Assembly (NCBI GenBank): GCA_016946835.1
Contig: JACVTC010000012.1
Coordinates: 777,501 to 841,500, forward strand
Length of the DNA: 64,000 nucleotides
Source: Neocallimastix lanati (nom. inval.)
Lineage: Eukaryota; Neocallimastigomycota; Neocallimastigomycetes; Neocallimastigales; Neocallimastigaceae
Direction: 5' to 3'
Below are positions 60,758 to 64,000 of the stretch, piece by piece. Below the pieces are notes generated by a model, which made no database searches, was not told the origin of the DNA, and saw nothing but the letters and a program-made list of their open reading frames with translations. Position 1 is the stretch's first letter. Every line of letters begins with the position of its first letter. The position numbers and the translations under genes are program-made.

Positions 60758-62580
60758 GTATGTAACAGATACATGGTAACTTCAAGCCTATCCAATGATA
60801 GTTCTTTAGTTACGTAACGTATCTCTAAACAGTTAGCAATTTCGACTAATCAAATAAAATCTTTTGTTAATTTCGTACATTAAATTTTATTATTTTTATA
60901 ATTAATTATATAGTTAAATACTTAGTCAAATATATTTTATTTAGTGATTAGTAAACTAAGTTAAATTAAACTATTTACCAATCATAAAATTATTGACATG
61001 TATAAATAATAATTGAACTTGTAACTGTAACGCACTAGCGTTACTATTAACGTAAATTGTTGTTATAAATATTAATATTAATAAATAAAATATAATTATT
61101 AAATAAAAATAAATTACTCAGTGTAAGCCCAGTAACTGATAACGAATAGAGTTATAAAGTGCTGCGCTATATTCTAGTGTAATAGAAAATAATAGTTATA
61201 AAATTTAATTGATTTAGTGTTTATTATTAACAACTCAAATAGAGAGGTGTTAAGTTATCTTAGCCTTTAAATTTAATTGTTATTCGTTATTTTAGTTAAT
61301 AATAAACTTACCTTTTACAAATGTAAGAAATAACTTATAAAATTAATTATAAATAATTTCTTAACTACAAATTAACATTAATTATTGCTAATTAACATTA
61401 ATTTGAGAAAATAAAATTAAATATAATTAAATAAATATAAAATAATATAAATAAATAATTATACATAACTTAATATAAAAGAGAGTTTATTATAGAAAGT
61501 TTATAATAAACAATAACACAAAAGGAATAAAAGACACAAATATTTATAAAATATGTTTTATTAAAAAGGATTTTGTTTATTAATTAATTATTTTATTTGA
61601 ATTATTATTTATTATAAAAATTCTAAAATAATAACTCTTGATTTCTCGAAGAGAACTCAAGAGAATCAAATATATATAAATTAATAATTAAATATTATTG
61701 GTTAAAATAAATACAATAATTTAATGTATTAAATTAATGTATTAAATAAGAAAGATAGATAAATTTTATAATAAATTTATCTAAATTACTTACAATGTAA
61801 GAAACTATAATTATTTGTTAAATAATTATAATTTCTTTATTTGATTATTTATCTATTACATAATTTATACATTCATTCATTAAATTAATAATTATTTATC
61901 AAGTTAATATGTATTTGTACATTTAATTATAATTTTAATTTAATTAAAAATTTCTTTAAATTTATTTAGTATACATTTATTTTATTTAATTAATTATAAA
62001 TTTTATTAATTTCTATAGTAATAAATTAATTATTTAATTATTATTTTTAATTAAAATTTGAATTAACTTATTCGGACTTTAAAGTTTTTTATTTTCTTAT
62101 TAAAATATAAATTAATTTTATCGGACTTTTAGGTTTTTTCTAATTTATTACATTAATAAATTGGTTTTTCCTTAAAGAACTTATCTAGTTTTTTCTTCTA
62201 ATCTTTTTCTAGTTAAGATAATTGTTAAGATTAGAAAACCTTTTAAATTATTATTTCATATAAATTTTTATTATTTAATTTTTCGTATAAATAGCTATTG
62301 ATTTCTCTAAATTTTTGAGAAATCAAGAGTTATTATTATATAACAAATATTAATAAATATATAATAATAATCAATAAAATCTACAAACATTTTCAATAAG
62401 TGTTCTTGTCATTTTGTGTTGTTTATTATATTTGTTTATAATAAACTCTTCTCTGTCAAGATAAGTTAAAATTTTCTTTATTTTTTCTAATTGTTTTCTT
62501 ATTTTCTCAACTTGATGTTAGTATCAGGTTGTAGTTAATAATTTTGTTATAATAAATATTATAATGAAATTATTACAAAC
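60758..62580. mobile_element. LTR3-family remnants in opposite orientations
   Basis: A minus-strand LTR3 piece lies at about 61240-61690, with its hairpin at 61635-61663. A plus-strand LTR3 copy runs from about 62050 to 62580 with TATAAATAG at 62286, a hairpin at 62295-62329, AATAAACTCT, TTTTCTCAACTT and ATTATTACAA. The part from 60759 (TGTAACAGATACATGG) to 61240 shows LTR-like words (TGTAACGCACTAGCGTTAC, a short palindrome near 61026) but was not assigned. No coding region was seen. Confidence 0.45.
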
Positions 62581-63543
62581 TGATAAATAACAAAATTATT
62601 AAATTAAAATAAATAATAAAGAACAAATTCTTGCCTAACTTAACCCAAAAATTAATCCATTCTAAAAAAAATTAAATCCATATTTAAGAAAATTTAATTA
62701 AATAAAAATAATTAAAATAAAATAATAATAAATTAATTAATCATTAATAATTTTAATTAAAAACTAAAATAAATTAATAAATAATATTTTTCTAAAACTA
62801 CAAATAAACAAAATAATAAACAAATTTAATAAATTATAAATAACAAATAAACAAACTTATAAACATCTCAAAATTAAAATTAAATAGTTAAATAATTAAG
62901 TTACTTTTATTTAAAATAATGATTATTTTATTTATTTTATAACTCAACTTTTATAAACAAATTGTAATTAAAATAACATTTTAAAACTCATCTTTATTAA
63001 CATTTTAATTGTAAATATTGTTTAATTTAATAATAAATTATTTTTTATTTCTCTTTTATTAATTTTATTATTTTTAATTTAAATAGCTTAAAATCAAAGA
63101 AAAATATAAAAACATGTAAATATTTCTTATAAATTATTCTTTATTATTAATTATTTAATAAATTATTATAGATATTTTATTAGTTTTAATAATCAAAAAG
63201 TATGATTATTAATTATTTAATAAATTATTATAAATATTTTATTAGTTTTAATAATCAATTTTATTATTAAAATTTAAAATAAATTAGTATAAATAATAAA
63301 TATTTCATTTTATTATTTTATTAGTTTTTAACTATTATTTTATTAATTTAAACAAAATTAATTATTAAATAAAGATTAATATTAAAATAAAAATAAATTT
63401 TTTTTTAATAAAACATTTTTGTGTTTAATAATAAAACATATTTATTTTTTTAAATTTCTTAAATCTATTTTATTCAGTATTTATCCTCTTATTCACTTCT
63501 ACAAAATTTAATTTTGTAGATTAAGAATATCAGGTATAAATCA
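62581..63543 (-). mobile_element. Solo LTR, family LTR4, right copy
   Basis: 963 bp, from TGATAAATAACAAAATT to GGTATAAATCA, the inverse of the left copy. A 4-bp duplication AAAC lies on both sides (62577-62580 and 63544-63547). It is inserted in the tail of the LTR3 copy on its left: ATTATTACAAAC resumes as AAACTGATAC, like ATTACAATACTGATAT in the LTR3 copy at 51530. Confidence 0.7.
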
Positions 63544-63547
63544 AAAC

Positions 63548-64000
63548 TGATACAGAACATTTAAAATATTCCATATCTAGTTATTTATTTATTTGGTCGT
63601 TTCTCTAGGGAATTATGACACGATAATATATTCTAATAAATATAAGAAAATAATTTATAATAATAATGTTTTATAATAATTTTTTATTCTTTATTTATTT
63701 TTATAATTTTATTTTTACATACATAAATATTTATTATTACATTCTCTTAATTTTATATAATTGTTAAAATAATTATTTAATATTATATTTTTATTAAACA
63801 TATTTCTTCAACTATTAATTTCCTAATAAATTTATTTAAAAATACAATTTCATTATTAGATATATTTAACTATTAATATTTAAAATATATTTCCTAAATA
63901 AAATATAATTATCAATATTTATAATATAATTCCTAAAACTATATAATTTCTCAAAATAATATTTAAAATATAAAATAAAACTTATTAATAATAATGATGA
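63548..64000. other. AT-rich stretch, no gene seen
   Basis: A+T with short T and A runs to the end of the window. No coding signal or recognised repeat was found. Confidence 0.6.

Noticed and set aside
59785-63543. A transposon with ~965-bp terminal inverted repeats, or an inverted assembly error
   Set aside because: Each arm has its own TG...CA ends and its own 4-bp duplication, so two separate solo LTRs explain it better.

Overview
The window is about 85% A+T and is packed with long A or T homopolymers, TTA/ATA triplet arrays and minisatellites. Only about 22% of it reads as intact protein-coding DNA. Spliceosomal-looking sequence, LINE, copia and other LTR relics, a MULE-type DNA transposon, ankyrin-repeat relics and a Cys-rich fragment with a CxxDSDCLSNKC pattern all point to a eukaryote. 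The best fit is an anaerobic gut fungus (Neocallimastigomycota). A dictyostelid-like amoeba is a weaker alternative. This assignment rests on composition and gene style, not on a marker gene.

Left part (1-21.4 kb). After repeats and decayed coding scraps comes a cluster of three paralogous genes for ~151-155 residue beta-rich proteins (7872-8339, 12561-13016, 15745-16212, all +). The first two are each followed by a relic of an ankyrin-repeat gene, so the duplicated unit was a gene pair. A 781-bp tandem duplication lies upstream (5.4-7.1 kb). A GC-richer island at 18.6-21.4 kb is a decayed LINE-like region with a perfect-looking hairpin inside it.

Centre (22.3-35.4 kb). One uninterrupted minus-strand gene of 4354 codons dominates the window. 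It encodes four tandem ~1000-residue modules, each opening with a sacsin/NO VEIN-type GHKL (HSP90-like) ATPase, then a linker with three 21-residue repeats and a C-terminal DUF3883-type, PD-(D/E)XK nuclease-like domain. Module 2 has lost its glycine-rich ATP lid motif, and modules 2 and 3 share a nearly identical ~1-kb segment that suggests gene conversion. This is the candidate novel system: a giant multi-ATPase protein with a nuclease-like tail.

Right of it (36-43 kb) are a 33-bp minisatellite and a MULE element with a 42-bp perfect inverted repeat, a broken FLYWCH-MULE transposase and a pentanucleotide-based minisatellite inside. Clusters of a GGCGAAATGC-type motif lie at and near its ends.

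Right part (44-63.6 kb) is a retroelement graveyard: a Cys-rich gene scrap, a LINE reverse-transcriptase relic, a broken copia relic, and then at least four LTR families nested in one another. Many of the LTRs keep TG...CA ends and exact 4- or 5-bp target duplications, so the order of insertions can be partly read. No intact host gene was seen to the right of 35.4 kb. No rRNA, tRNA or CRISPR array was found.
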